A DNA stretch of 5,334 bases from Planctomycetota bacterium (GTDB lineage Bacteria; Planctomycetota; Planctomycetia; Planctomycetales; Planctomycetaceae), in NCBI GenBank assembly GCA_024278285.1, contig JAJRTM010000076.1, forward strand, positions 1-5,334, read 5' to 3'. A model generated the notes under the pieces. The model searched no databases, was not told the DNA's origin, and was given only the letters and a program-made list of their open reading frames with translations. This document shows positions 1 to 5,333 of the stretch, piece by piece (positions within the stretch are counted from its first letter, which is position 1; the number at the start of each line of letters is the position of its first letter). The position numbers and the translations under genes are program-made.

Positions 1-118
1 CGGTAAGGCCCGGCCGGGAATGTCCCCAATAACAGACCAACTCCTCCCGGCGAGTAAATGTTTCTGCCGCCGCCCGTAACACCTGATTAACAAAATCGCC
101 GTCACCCAATATACACAT
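1..118 (-). pseudogene. Remnant of REP-associated Y1 (RAYT/IS200-like) transposase, C-terminal part, cut by the window edge
   Basis: The minus strand is open from an ATG at 118-116 to the window edge (39 codons). It contains LGDGDFVNQVL followed by a helix ending FTRREEL, then VCYW and SRPGLT. From memory of the family, REP-associated Y1 transposases have a segment of the form 'ILGxGDFVxxVLxxAxExxxRRYEL' after the HUH catalytic domain. Some 40 residues later comes 'SLLCYWAVRELG' at the start of a DnaA-C-like helix-turn-helix. Here the two blocks are directly joined in frame, which suggests an internal deletion. No catalytic HUH or Tyr motif lies upstream: the sequence before the ATG runs into the repeat at 148-172. 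I read this as a dead fragment rather than a gene with a true start. The family call rests on a short match. Confidence 0.5.
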
Positions 119-147
119 ATTACAGATACAACAAGTCCATGCCAGTT

Positions 148-172
148 AAACTATTAAACCAACTCCGTCCCC
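148..172 (-). repeat. Left outward-facing copy of the 25-bp GGGGACRGAGTTRG repeat
   Basis: Read on the minus strand, 172 down to 148 is GGGGACGGAGTTGG followed by TTTAATAGTTT. It matches the plus strand of 1172-1196 at 23 of 25 positions (differences at 166/1178 and 160/1184). The copy supplies the stop codon (156-154) and the last few codons of the truncated ATP-binding gene. The GGGGAC end points toward that gene and the AT-rich end points outward. Repeats with this GGGGAC start are familiar beside RAYT-type transposase genes, and such a remnant lies immediately beyond. Confidence 0.8.
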
Positions 173-1167
173 CTGTTCATGCGGATTTTATAGCCCAGGA
201 CTTGAAGCAAATCGTGAGTGTTTTTTGGCTGATCGGAACAAAGCTCCAAAATTTTTCGTTCAATGTCGTTCATGGGTTCATGGGCCTCATCATGGGCCTC
301 ATCATGGGCCTTGATTTCACCCGTAACTTCCGGGATGTCCTCGCGAGCGGCCCGCCTGTGAACCGGCAGGCGGATCAGAAAGTAACTGCGGTCTTCATCG
401 CTCTCGAACTCGGGCGCGGGTGAGCCGTTCGCCGCCATGACATTGAGAATCTTGGCAATCCCGGTGGAGCGGCCCTCGGTGAGATCCAGTTCCTTCAGAA
501 ATTCTCCGATCCGGCGATTGCGATAGCGGCGGCTGACCGCCCTGCCGGCTCTCAGGCCATCCATGCGGATTGAACGATCCGGCCCTGGGAAGCTCAAAAC
601 CACCAGGTCTGCGCGGGTGATGCGCACTTCAACAGGTTCCCGGATTTCGTAGGAACGGTGGTACACGGCATTGACCACCGCCTCTTCAATGGCGCCAAAG
701 GGGAAGTTCCAGAAGCGTTCCGCTTCGGCGCGGTCCGGGTGCTTGATGACCGTCTGCTTGAGATAGTTACGCTCGATGTAGCTCAACGCATCCCGGGCAA
801 TGCGATCGAGAGGTCCTTTAAAGGTCTTTTCGTCGAAGCGGTCGCCCCCCGGCCCCTCGGGAAACCAGACTACGTCGATCTGGGTCGCCGGAAAGAAGCG
901 GTCAGGCGTCTCGTTGAAGAAGAGCAGGCCCACGTTCCTGGGCAGAGCGGCCTCCGGCGGTCCTCCCACGACATTCATCTGCCGCCCCAAGGCTTCAGTC
1001 GAGAGATTCCGTGCCTCATCGGCGAGCTCGCTGCCCACCTCGCGCAGGAAGTCCTCCATCAAGCGGGACGAGAGGTCCTCGACCGTCGCGGTCTGGTTGT
1101 ACCGGTCATCAAAAGGAACCGTGGCCGTAAGGCTGATCAGTTCACGTTCATAAATGTCTAAGGGGAT
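154..1167 (-). pseudogene. COG2865-like ATP-binding protein (AlbA_2 / HATPase_c_4 family), truncated at both ends
   Basis: The frame is open from just after a TAG (1170-1168) to a TAA (156-154). Family-like sequence begins around 1149 with RELISLTATVPFDDRYN, upstream of the first usable starts (TTG 1062-1060 or ATG 1059-1057), so the N-terminal AlbA_2 (Schlafen-type, putative nucleic-acid-binding) domain is missing. Numbered from the TTG, a degenerate GHKL ATPase region follows: N-box-like EEAVVNAVYHRS (126-137), a G1-like SFPGP (157-161) and a G2-like GRSTGI (197-202). After a linker of AHDE repeats (about 252-262), a winged-helix start (DIERKILELC to LLQVLGYK, 266-292) breaks off into codons that are repeat sequence (NRGTELV). 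The usual C-terminal helices of about 40-50 residues are absent. Related full-length proteins are often annotated as RecG-related transcriptional regulators. With neither a DNA-binding N-terminus nor a complete C-terminus this is probably non-functional, though a product of about 300 aa could be translated. G+C is higher than in the operon to the right. Confidence 0.75.
271..314 (-). repeat. 12-bp in-frame tandem repeat encoding AHDE units
   Basis: Two exact copies of CATGGGCCTCAT (279-290 and 291-302) are followed by a third matching at 10 of 12 positions (303-314) and preceded by a partial unit (271-278). On the coding (minus) strand they give AHDEAHDEAHEP in the linker between the ATPase and winged-helix regions of the truncated gene. 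The unit is a multiple of three, so copy number can change without shifting frame. Short repeated linkers at this point (for example EVTGEVTG) are common in the family, and a single EVTGE precedes this array. Confidence 0.85.
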
Positions 1168-1176
1168 CTAAGGGGA
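1157..1176 (+). repeat. Two exact tandem copies of a 10-bp unit at the left foot of the palindrome
   Basis: TCTAAGGGGA occurs at 1157-1166 and again at 1167-1176. The second copy carries the AAGGGGA that begins the 1170-1234 palindrome, so the repeat's terminal motif has been duplicated outward. The duplication also contains the TAG (1170-1168, minus strand) that closes the truncated ATP-binding frame upstream. Confidence 0.85.
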
Positions 1177-1234
1177 CAGAGTTAGTTTAATAGTTTGCAA
1201 GCTGTTTAAGTTAATAAGCTAACTCCGTCCCCTT
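1170..1234. repeat. Imperfect REP-like palindrome (24-nt arms, 17-nt loop)
   Basis: 1170-1193 can pair with 1211-1234: 20 of 24 positions are Watson-Crick and two of the other four can be G-T wobble pairs. The loop is 1194-1210. The arms read AAGGGGACAGAGTTAG on the left and CTAACTCCGTCCCCTT on the right. Long REP/BIME-like hairpins of this kind are typical substrates or relics of Y1-type REP-associated transposases. Lying downstream of the operon that ends at 1329, the hairpin could also block or process its transcript. There is no following T-run, so I do not call it an intrinsic terminator. Confidence 0.8.
1172..1196 (+). repeat. Right outward-facing copy of the 25-bp GGGGACRGAGTTRG repeat
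   Basis: This is the inverted partner of 148-172, with 23 of 25 positions identical. Together the two copies bracket the truncated ATP-binding gene, giving a unit of about 1.05 kb (148-1196). This copy doubles as most of the left arm of the 1170-1234 palindrome. The left copy at 148-172 has no comparable second arm visible next to it. Confidence 0.8.
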
Positions 1235-1255
1235 GTCCCGCGTCCCCTTGTCCCG
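1226..1255 (+). repeat. Two exact tandem copies of a 15-bp unit at the right foot of the palindrome
   Basis: CGTCCCCTTGTCCCG is present at 1226-1240 and repeated without change at 1241-1255. The first copy includes the end of the right arm of the palindrome. It mirrors the 10-bp duplication at the left foot: both multiply the terminal AAGGGGA / TCCCCTT motif. Confidence 0.9.
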
Positions 1256-1293
1256 TCTTGCCCTAAACGGCCGGAGACTCTTTTGCGCCTACC

Positions 1294-1318
1294 CCTTGTA
1301 GAAATTGTAATTTCAAGG
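1294..1318. other. Small imperfect hairpin just downstream of the operon
   Basis: CCTT, then GTA, then GAAATT GT AATTTC, then AAGG can fold into a 6+4 bp stem with a 3-nt bulge and a very tight 2-nt centre. It begins 11 nt past the stop codon of the kinase-methyltransferase gene. It is A+T-rich in its core and has no T-tract in the direction of transcription, so a terminator role is only a guess. The rest of 1256-1328 shows nothing I can name. Confidence 0.25.
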
Positions 1319-1328
1319 TGACAACTCG

Positions 1329-2705
1329 TTAATGGTTGACAAGTGGTTTTTGCGCCACCAGCGTGACCCAATACTGACGGTAAGTAAACATATTTTCATT
1401 CACTTTGAATTCAAGCTGCGGTGCTAAGCCAGCAAAGATTTTTTCCATGACTCTAAGGAAAGGCACCCACCCACTGCCTGGTGCGGTTGTGCGGTGCTCT
1501 AGTTGATCAAAAGATTCGCTACGTATCAAGTTGTTATGCCTGGTTTCTAGCACGGCAAAACCAGCTTGTTTAATTAATTTGATCAAATCAGCCTCGCTGA
1601 ACACCCGCAAGCGCAAGGGCTGGGTAACATTTTTGAATTCTTCCCATATCGGTTTGACCTCGTCACTAAGTGCAATCGCAGCCGAGACGACAAGAAACCC
1701 ACCGGCACGCACTACTCGAAAAGTTTCCTGTAATGCGAGCGTAGGTTCGGTGTAGTGCAACATTTGACGAATCAAGGCAAGATCGAAACTCGCATCAAAA
1801 AATGGCAGATCAAGGGCCGACCCAAAGGCAGAGAACAAGACACGTGGTGCGGCCCGAACACTCATTTGTGGTGATAAATCGACGCCGACACAGTTATGTC
1901 CTTGCTCGGTATACCACTGAGAGGCAAGGCCGGTTCCTGAGCCAATATCCAGAACATTGCAGGCTCGCTTTGGCAAATCAACCCTAAGTTGTGCAAGCAG
2001 TGTGGTATTGGTACGCCACTCAGTCGTCTCTTCGTAACAGGGGGAAAGGTCGGCAAAATTGCGTTTGACTGCATCGTGCCCAAATGTTTTATCAGTGGCG
2101 CGGAATTCATTAAATGCATGTTCCAAAGCGAAAGCAATCTTCTCCTGCAGGCCGGCGTCAAGTGTGCCCTTGATATGCCATTTAAAGTGTGTGGTATCGA
2201 CATGGATAATTGCGTCACATCCTAACTCCGCTGGTGTTTCCGTGTTGCTGGGCACTGCTTGGTCTATTTTTATCTTGGTAGTTGGCGAGTTAATAATGGA
2301 TTCAGCACTGGCTTGCTCGACATCCATGGCATCGCTTGCCCGAATCCGCAAGCGTGCTAAGCGAGAATCCGGTTCTGCTTCGCAGCGGATCAATAACTTC
2401 GGGCACGCCGAATAACATGCAAACACTGGATGCTGAAGTATCGGGTCCATAAACCCTCCATCCATCACCACGCGAGCGGACAGAAGAGAAAGGGTTTTCA
2501 GTGTGTCGATGCAACGATAATAGCGAGTGGTACGCAAAATTTGGAGTGAATTTTCATTTTCTGGCTCTTTGATATTTCCAAAAGCGAAAGAGGGCAGCCA
2601 CATGCAGCCAAGTCTTTGAGAAAAACGACAGGAAATATATGTTTTTAACGTTCCAGGGAGCCCTGTAAAAAGGACTAATAGCGGTTGCGAAATCAAAGGA
2701 CTCAT
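1329..2705 (-). CDS. Fusion: AAA_33-type P-loop kinase + class I SAM-dependent methyltransferase
   Basis: The start is taken as the ATG at 2705-2703, which overlaps the upstream stop as ATGA, giving 458 aa. An in-frame ATG 11 codons earlier (2738) would start inside the upstream gene. Residues 1-200: Walker A GLPGTLKT (15-22); RVVMDGGF (79-85), where this kinase family has a strand-end Asp; and an Arg-rich lid (LIRCEAEPDSRLARLRIR, Arg 107-122). This resembles the COG0645/AAA_33 kinases, which phosphorylate small molecules or, as zeta toxins, UDP-sugars. Residues about 205-458: a Methyltransf_11-like domain with motif I VLDIGSGTG (251-259), acidic motif II VGVDLSP (Asp276), FFDASFDLALIRQMLHY and the post-motif RVVRAGGFLVVS (330-341). 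No signal peptide or membrane segment is seen, so it should be cytosolic. It is the last gene of the operon. Substrates cannot be read from the sequence. The two activities may act in turn on one molecule. Confidence 0.8.
   Translation of the reverse strand: MSPLISQPLLVLFTGLPGTLKTYISCRFSQRLGCMWLPSFAFGNIKEPENENSLQILRTTRYYRCIDTLKTLSLLSARVVMDGGFMDPILQHPVFACYSACPKLLIRCEAEPDSRLARLRIRASDAMDVEQASAESIINSPTTKIKIDQAVPSNTETPAELGCDAIIHVDTTHFKWHIKGTLDAGLQEKIAFALEHAFNEFRATDKTFGHDAVKRNFADLSPCYEETTEWRTNTTLLAQLRVDLPKRACNVLDIGSGTGLASQWYTEQGHNCVGVDLSPQMSVRAAPRVLFSAFGSALDLPFFDASFDLALIRQMLHYTEPTLALQETFRVVRAGGFLVVSAAIALSDEVKPIWEEFKNVTQPLRLRVFSEADLIKLIKQAGFAVLETRHNNLIRSESFDQLEHRTTAPGSGWVPFLRVMEKIFAGLAPQLEFKVNENMFTYRQYWVTLVAQKPLVNH
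2702..2705 (-). promoter_or_regulatory. ATGA stop/start overlap (translational coupling)
   Basis: The TGA of the methyltransferase gene (2704-2702) shares bases with the ATG of the kinase-methyltransferase (2705-2703). No strong Shine-Dalgarno precedes it; only GGACAAAAGG lies close by. Re-initiation by ribosomes finishing the upstream gene is therefore the likely route, which decides the start over the ATG at 2738. Confidence 0.75.
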
Positions 2706-3346
2706 GCCTTTTGTCCAATTACAACAGATCGTTCCCATTCATAATGGGCCATGATCCCAGCGGCACTTAGCCTGGCAAGTCCACATGTAGCCTCGGCCAG
2801 ACCTCGTACGCGGGAGACATGATACTTCTCAGCTTCGGTATTATTGAAAAATCCGCATAAATGCTTATCTATATAGCTCAAGTCAAATCTTACTGTCCCA
2901 AGAAATAGTCGATCAAGACAGGGCTGTTGAAAACCTGCTTCAACCATCGCGTCGATAATTTGATACGGTTGTCCATAGGATTGTATAGAGGCTGCTTTGC
3001 TGCCTTGAATGAAAGCGTAAAGGGGTTTTTCAAAAAAATCTTTATCATTGGGAAAATAACTGATAAATTGCCCGCCCTTGTTAAGCACTCGAAAAATTTC
3101 TTTGAACCATTTATTTTTATCTGTAATCATGGGTAGGACATCCTTTGCGATAACAAGAGAAAAAAAATTGTCCTCATAGGGTAGTTCAATTCCAGTCACC
3201 AATGAACAATGCAGCCTTTTGGAGGCCATTGCATGGGCTGTCTGTGATATCTCGGTTCCATAAGCGGTCATGCCTGAAGCTGCTGCAAGCGATTGTGCAA
3301 AAATTCCTGTTCCACAGCCGATTTCGAGAAAACGGCCTGTTATCAT
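2702..3346 (-). CDS. Class I SAM-dependent methyltransferase (Methyltransf_11-like)
   Basis: From the ATG at 3346 the product is 214 aa. Motif I FLEIGCGTG comes almost at once (residues 6-14), followed by motif II YGTEIS (acidic Glu32), LPYEDNFFSLVIAKDVL (55-71) and the post-motif IFRVLNKGGQFISYFP (84-99). These mark a Rossmann-fold methyltransferase of the small-molecule type, not a DNA methylase: no DPPY or NPPY motif is visible. The C-terminal half carries the substrate-binding part and is not specific enough to name. The start is doubtful. Such enzymes normally have one or two helices before motif I, and in-frame protein-like sequence continues upstream to 3424 and, past one TAA, to an ATG at 3451. 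It is coupled to the next gene by ATGA and lies downstream of the nuclease-fold gene. The A+T-rich composition matches that neighbour. Confidence 0.75.
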   Translation of the reverse strand: MITGRFLEIGCGTGIFAQSLAAASGMTAYGTEISQTAHAMASKRLHCSLVTGIELPYEDNFFSLVIAKDVLPMITDKNKWFKEIFRVLNKGGQFISYFPNDKDFFEKPLYAFIQGSKAASIQSYGQPYQIIDAMVEAGFQQPCLDRLFLGTVRFDLSYIDKHLCGFFNNTEAEKYHVSRVRGLAEATCGLARLSAAGIMAHYEWERSVVIGQKA

Positions 3347-3451
3347 TGAATCACTAGATTGTAATACACGATCAAGGAAATAGAGATTAGCTCCGCTTGC
3401 CTCAAGGAATGTTTCTCGCGGTGTTTATGTGCGTTGGTCTTTAGCTGGCAT
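3347..3451 (-). other. In-frame 5' extension of the methyltransferase interrupted by one TAA
   Basis: ATG at 3451-3449 opens MPAKDQRT, then TAA at 3427-3425, then 26 sense codons (TPRETFLEASGANLYFLDRV and six more) lead straight into the annotated ATG at 3346, all in one frame. The 26 codons contain no ATG, GTG or TTG. They look like a normal amphipathic N-terminus of a methyltransferase. The ATG at 3451 follows the stop of the upstream gene by 20 nt, the position expected for the next operon start, although I see no good Shine-Dalgarno. Possible readings are a nonsense mutation, a sequencing error (for example CAA to TAA), or an eight-residue leader followed by re-initiation at 3346. Confidence 0.6.
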
Positions 3452-3471
3452 GTTATTGAAACCAATGAATT

Positions 3472-4923
3472 TTAGGTATTGGCGCTTATGATTCCATATA
3501 CTGATGGCAAACACCCTGGTTGCTGCCAGAGTTGGTTTATCGCGTCGTCTAAAGAAATAATTTGAATTTCATTAGTTATTTTGGGAAAGATGCTTTCCAA
3601 TGTTTCGAGATTTATATTAACTGATTGATCTAGTTTGTGTGTCAAAAAAAATATCACTTCAGAAATCTTATTTCGTCCCTCGTAATCTCGTGCTTTTTCC
3701 CGCCACTTTCGAAATGCATCTGCTGATATTTTTTTCTTCCAGTGCTTGACCTGTACACCAGTGATGCTGTTTGTTGCGGTTCTTGGTTTCTCTACTAGCA
3801 AGTCAAATGTCGGAGCATTCTCTGGGAGATCAATAACATTGTAACCTTGTTGTTCATAATAGACGATAACTAGCTTCTCCATACTTCGCCAATCGATTTT
3901 TCTAATCATTTCTTTTAGATATTTTTTTGCCCGGGTAACATCAAATAAATCACGTTGATCATTAGCATACTCGTGGATTTCTCTAAGCAATGGAGGGCAG
4001 GGATTCAGGTTGCTGAGCCCAAGCATGATGCTTGTGAATAGCAATTCCGTTCTGGTGTCTTTGATTTTATCTGTTATTCTGTCGATATGTAATTTTCCGA
4101 GCTTCAAAATCAGAAAATTTATTTGCAGTAGTGTTTTTAGTGGCTGCAAGCCTCCTTTTGTTGCTATCCCGAGGCGGCATTCTTCAAACTTACATAGCAA
4201 TCCATCGATTTTATTTGACAACATTTCTTTTTCATCTGGATTTCTATCGGATATCTTGTAGTAATGCAATAAATGCTTCGTGTAGTAGATAATCAGATGC
4301 AGTCCAGCTCGAGATTTTTGTATTTTCTCGTTCAGCAGAGCCAAGCTAATGTCGAAGTGTTTCATTACCTCGTGAACGGATTCTCGTTTAAGGTAAGATT
4401 GTCGTCCCCATAGCCCGTTAAGAAAAGCTTTGACAATGTTTTTACCGTTACCTTCTGTATCGGTTAGTCCATTATGCAATAATTGACAAGTGCTGACGTC
4501 TTTATTAAATGTGTTAATATCTTCGGTGTGCCAGAGTGTATGTCCTATAGCAGTAAAAAGATGAAAGCGAAGTTCATCGTTATCATGATGGATTGATGCC
4601 GAGGATATAACGTCATTCAACTTGTATTCTCTGCAAAATTCTTCTCGACAAATCCATTCCTCCTGAATAAACCCTAAGTAACCAAGTCGTTTTAGTCTTT
4701 CTATAGCCACTCTTCTACCAAGTTTAGGGTACTCTAAAAGTTGCTTGTTTGCAACAAATGCAATCCAGTCTGATAAATGCGCGGCTTGATAGAATAAACC
4801 ATTTTTGACGCAGTCTTCTAGTTGAGAGACTGCTTTATCAACGTCAGCCTCTACTGGGTTAAGTCCCAATTTAACCAAATCGGTCGAGGTGATCTCATCA
4901 TGGTTCTTTAATCGCTGGTTCAT
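3472..4923 (-). CDS. Protein with unrecognised helical N-terminus and Mrr-like PD-(D/E)XK nuclease domain
   Basis: The start is the ATG at 4923-4921, overlapping the upstream TGA as ATGA, giving 483 aa. The frame is open further (ATG at 5100), but that stretch lies inside the glycosyltransferase gene. Residues 1-340 are rich in Leu, Lys and Glu, mostly helical by eye, with no motif I recognise and no membrane segment. Residues about 344-465 fit the restriction-endonuclease-like fold seen in Mrr: helix 1 with Glu349 (WRSMEKLVIVYYEQQGYNV), then FDLLVEK with Asp374, then GVQVKHWKK with the Gln391-x-Lys393 pair, then a helix and EVIFFLTHK as a core strand. Glu, Asp and QxK are the residues expected at the metal site, so it may be catalytically active. 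In Mrr-type proteins this domain cuts DNA. Here no helicase, DNA methylase or specificity gene is present, so its target is unknown. It is clearly more A+T-rich than the left part of the window. Confidence 0.65.
   Translation of the reverse strand: MNQRLKNHDEITSTDLVKLGLNPVEADVDKAVSQLEDCVKNGLFYQAAHLSDWIAFVANKQLLEYPKLGRRVAIERLKRLGYLGFIQEEWICREEFCREYKLNDVISSASIHHDNDELRFHLFTAIGHTLWHTEDINTFNKDVSTCQLLHNGLTDTEGNGKNIVKAFLNGLWGRQSYLKRESVHEVMKHFDISLALLNEKIQKSRAGLHLIIYYTKHLLHYYKISDRNPDEKEMLSNKIDGLLCKFEECRLGIATKGGLQPLKTLLQINFLILKLGKLHIDRITDKIKDTRTELLFTSIMLGLSNLNPCPPLLREIHEYANDQRDLFDVTRAKKYLKEMIRKIDWRSMEKLVIVYYEQQGYNVIDLPENAPTFDLLVEKPRTATNSITGVQVKHWKKKISADAFRKWREKARDYEGRNKISEVIFFLTHKLDQSVNINLETLESIFPKITNEIQIISLDDAINQLWQQPGCLPSVYGIISANT
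4920..4923 (-). promoter_or_regulatory. ATGA stop/start overlap (translational coupling)
   Basis: The glycosyltransferase TGA (4922-4920) overlaps the ATG of the nuclease-fold gene (4923-4921). No Shine-Dalgarno is seen in the preceding 20 nt, so expression of the second gene probably depends on translation of the first. This sets the start at 4923 rather than 5100. Confidence 0.75.
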
Positions 4924-5333
4924 AGTATCAATGAGTAAGAAGAAAATAGAGTTTGAGCGGCAGGAAAGCAGTTGAAAGGTAACGGTTTCGGTACTTGTTT
5001 GTTGGCGTATTCCCGCGTCTCTGTCAAGAATGATATGACACCATCTACAATACGCGCATTCTTTACGTCTTTCCATGCAAATGCCGTGTCTGTAAACCAT
5101 CCAGACTCTATCGTTTCAATATCAGCATCGAAGGGTGTTCGTGAGGCGCTTTCGGTCCATGGAAACTGGCAACACTCGATCCCCATCTCCCGGAATCTCG
5201 CCCCTTGTCGATCTTGCGTGAAACTCATCGGGTAGGTCAGCGCAAACGGTACTCCCATTTTCAAAGCCTCAAATGGTGTATAAAGGCCGGCCTGGCAGAT
5301 CAACATGCCGCAACGGGACATTGCTTCTTGAAA
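4920..5333 (-). CDS. GT-B fold glycosyltransferase, C-terminal part (5' end beyond the window)
   Basis: The frame is open to the window edge, leaving 137 C-terminal residues; the ATG at 5321 is internal. The fragment begins FQEAMSRCGMLICQAGLYTP, continues FEALKMGVPFAL (21-32) and then YPMSFTQDRQGARFREMG. This is the donor-nucleotide-binding part of GT-B enzymes of the MurG / GT28 / GT1 type: a Gly-rich turn, the 'G-x-x-T-x-x-E-A' element with Glu22, and a downstream Q-D-x-Q (Gln40-Gln43) that typically contacts the sugar nucleotide. The final 35 or so residues are not family-specific. The acceptor cannot be told. The 'GLxTPFEA...P...Q' pattern also recalls the glycosyltransferases of nucleoside-antibiotic pathways, a weak resemblance only. 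It is the first visible gene of the operon, so the promoter lies outside the window. Confidence 0.75.
   Translation of the reverse strand, partial: FQEAMSRCGMLICQAGLYTPFEALKMGVPFALTYPMSFTQDRQGARFREMGIECCQFPWTESASRTPFDADIETIESGWFTDTAFAWKDVKNARIVDGVISFLTETREYANKQVPKPLPFNCFPAAQTLFSSYSLIL

Noticed and set aside
139..423. Plus-strand ORF of 94 codons, and the similar plus-strand ORFs at 658-1161 and 800-1153
   Set aside because: They are antisense to the ATP-binding gene, which has clear family motifs. Their translations show low-complexity repeats or no recognisable domain.
1170..1234. Intrinsic terminator for the operon
   Set aside because: The stem is long enough but no run of T follows in the direction of transcription, and the same sequence recurs at the other end of the fragment as a mobile-type repeat.
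1157..1255. CRISPR array
   Set aside because: The repeats are adjacent tandem duplications and palindrome arms, with no regular unique spacers.
1862..2218. Minus-strand ORF of 118 codons inside the kinase-methyltransferase, plus plus-strand ORFs at 1531-1755, 1802-1987, 1989-2225 and 2059-2415
   Set aside because: All lie in other frames of a gene with strong methyltransferase and kinase motifs; none has a domain of its own.
2706..2738. Eleven-residue extension of the kinase-methyltransferase (ATG at 2738)
   Set aside because: It would overlap the upstream methyltransferase by 37 nt, while the ATG at 2705 forms a clean ATGA coupling and begins just before the kinase beta-strand.
2702..4923. 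Restriction-modification system made of the nuclease-fold protein and the adjacent methyltransferase
   Set aside because: Neither methyltransferase has the DPPY/NPPY-type DNA methylase motif or a target-recognition domain; both look like small-molecule enzymes.
4924..5100. N-terminal extension of the nuclease-fold protein by 59 residues (ATG at 5100)
   Set aside because: It lies wholly inside the glycosyltransferase frame, its translation is Cys-rich and not protein-like, and the ATGA overlap at 4920-4923 gives a better start.
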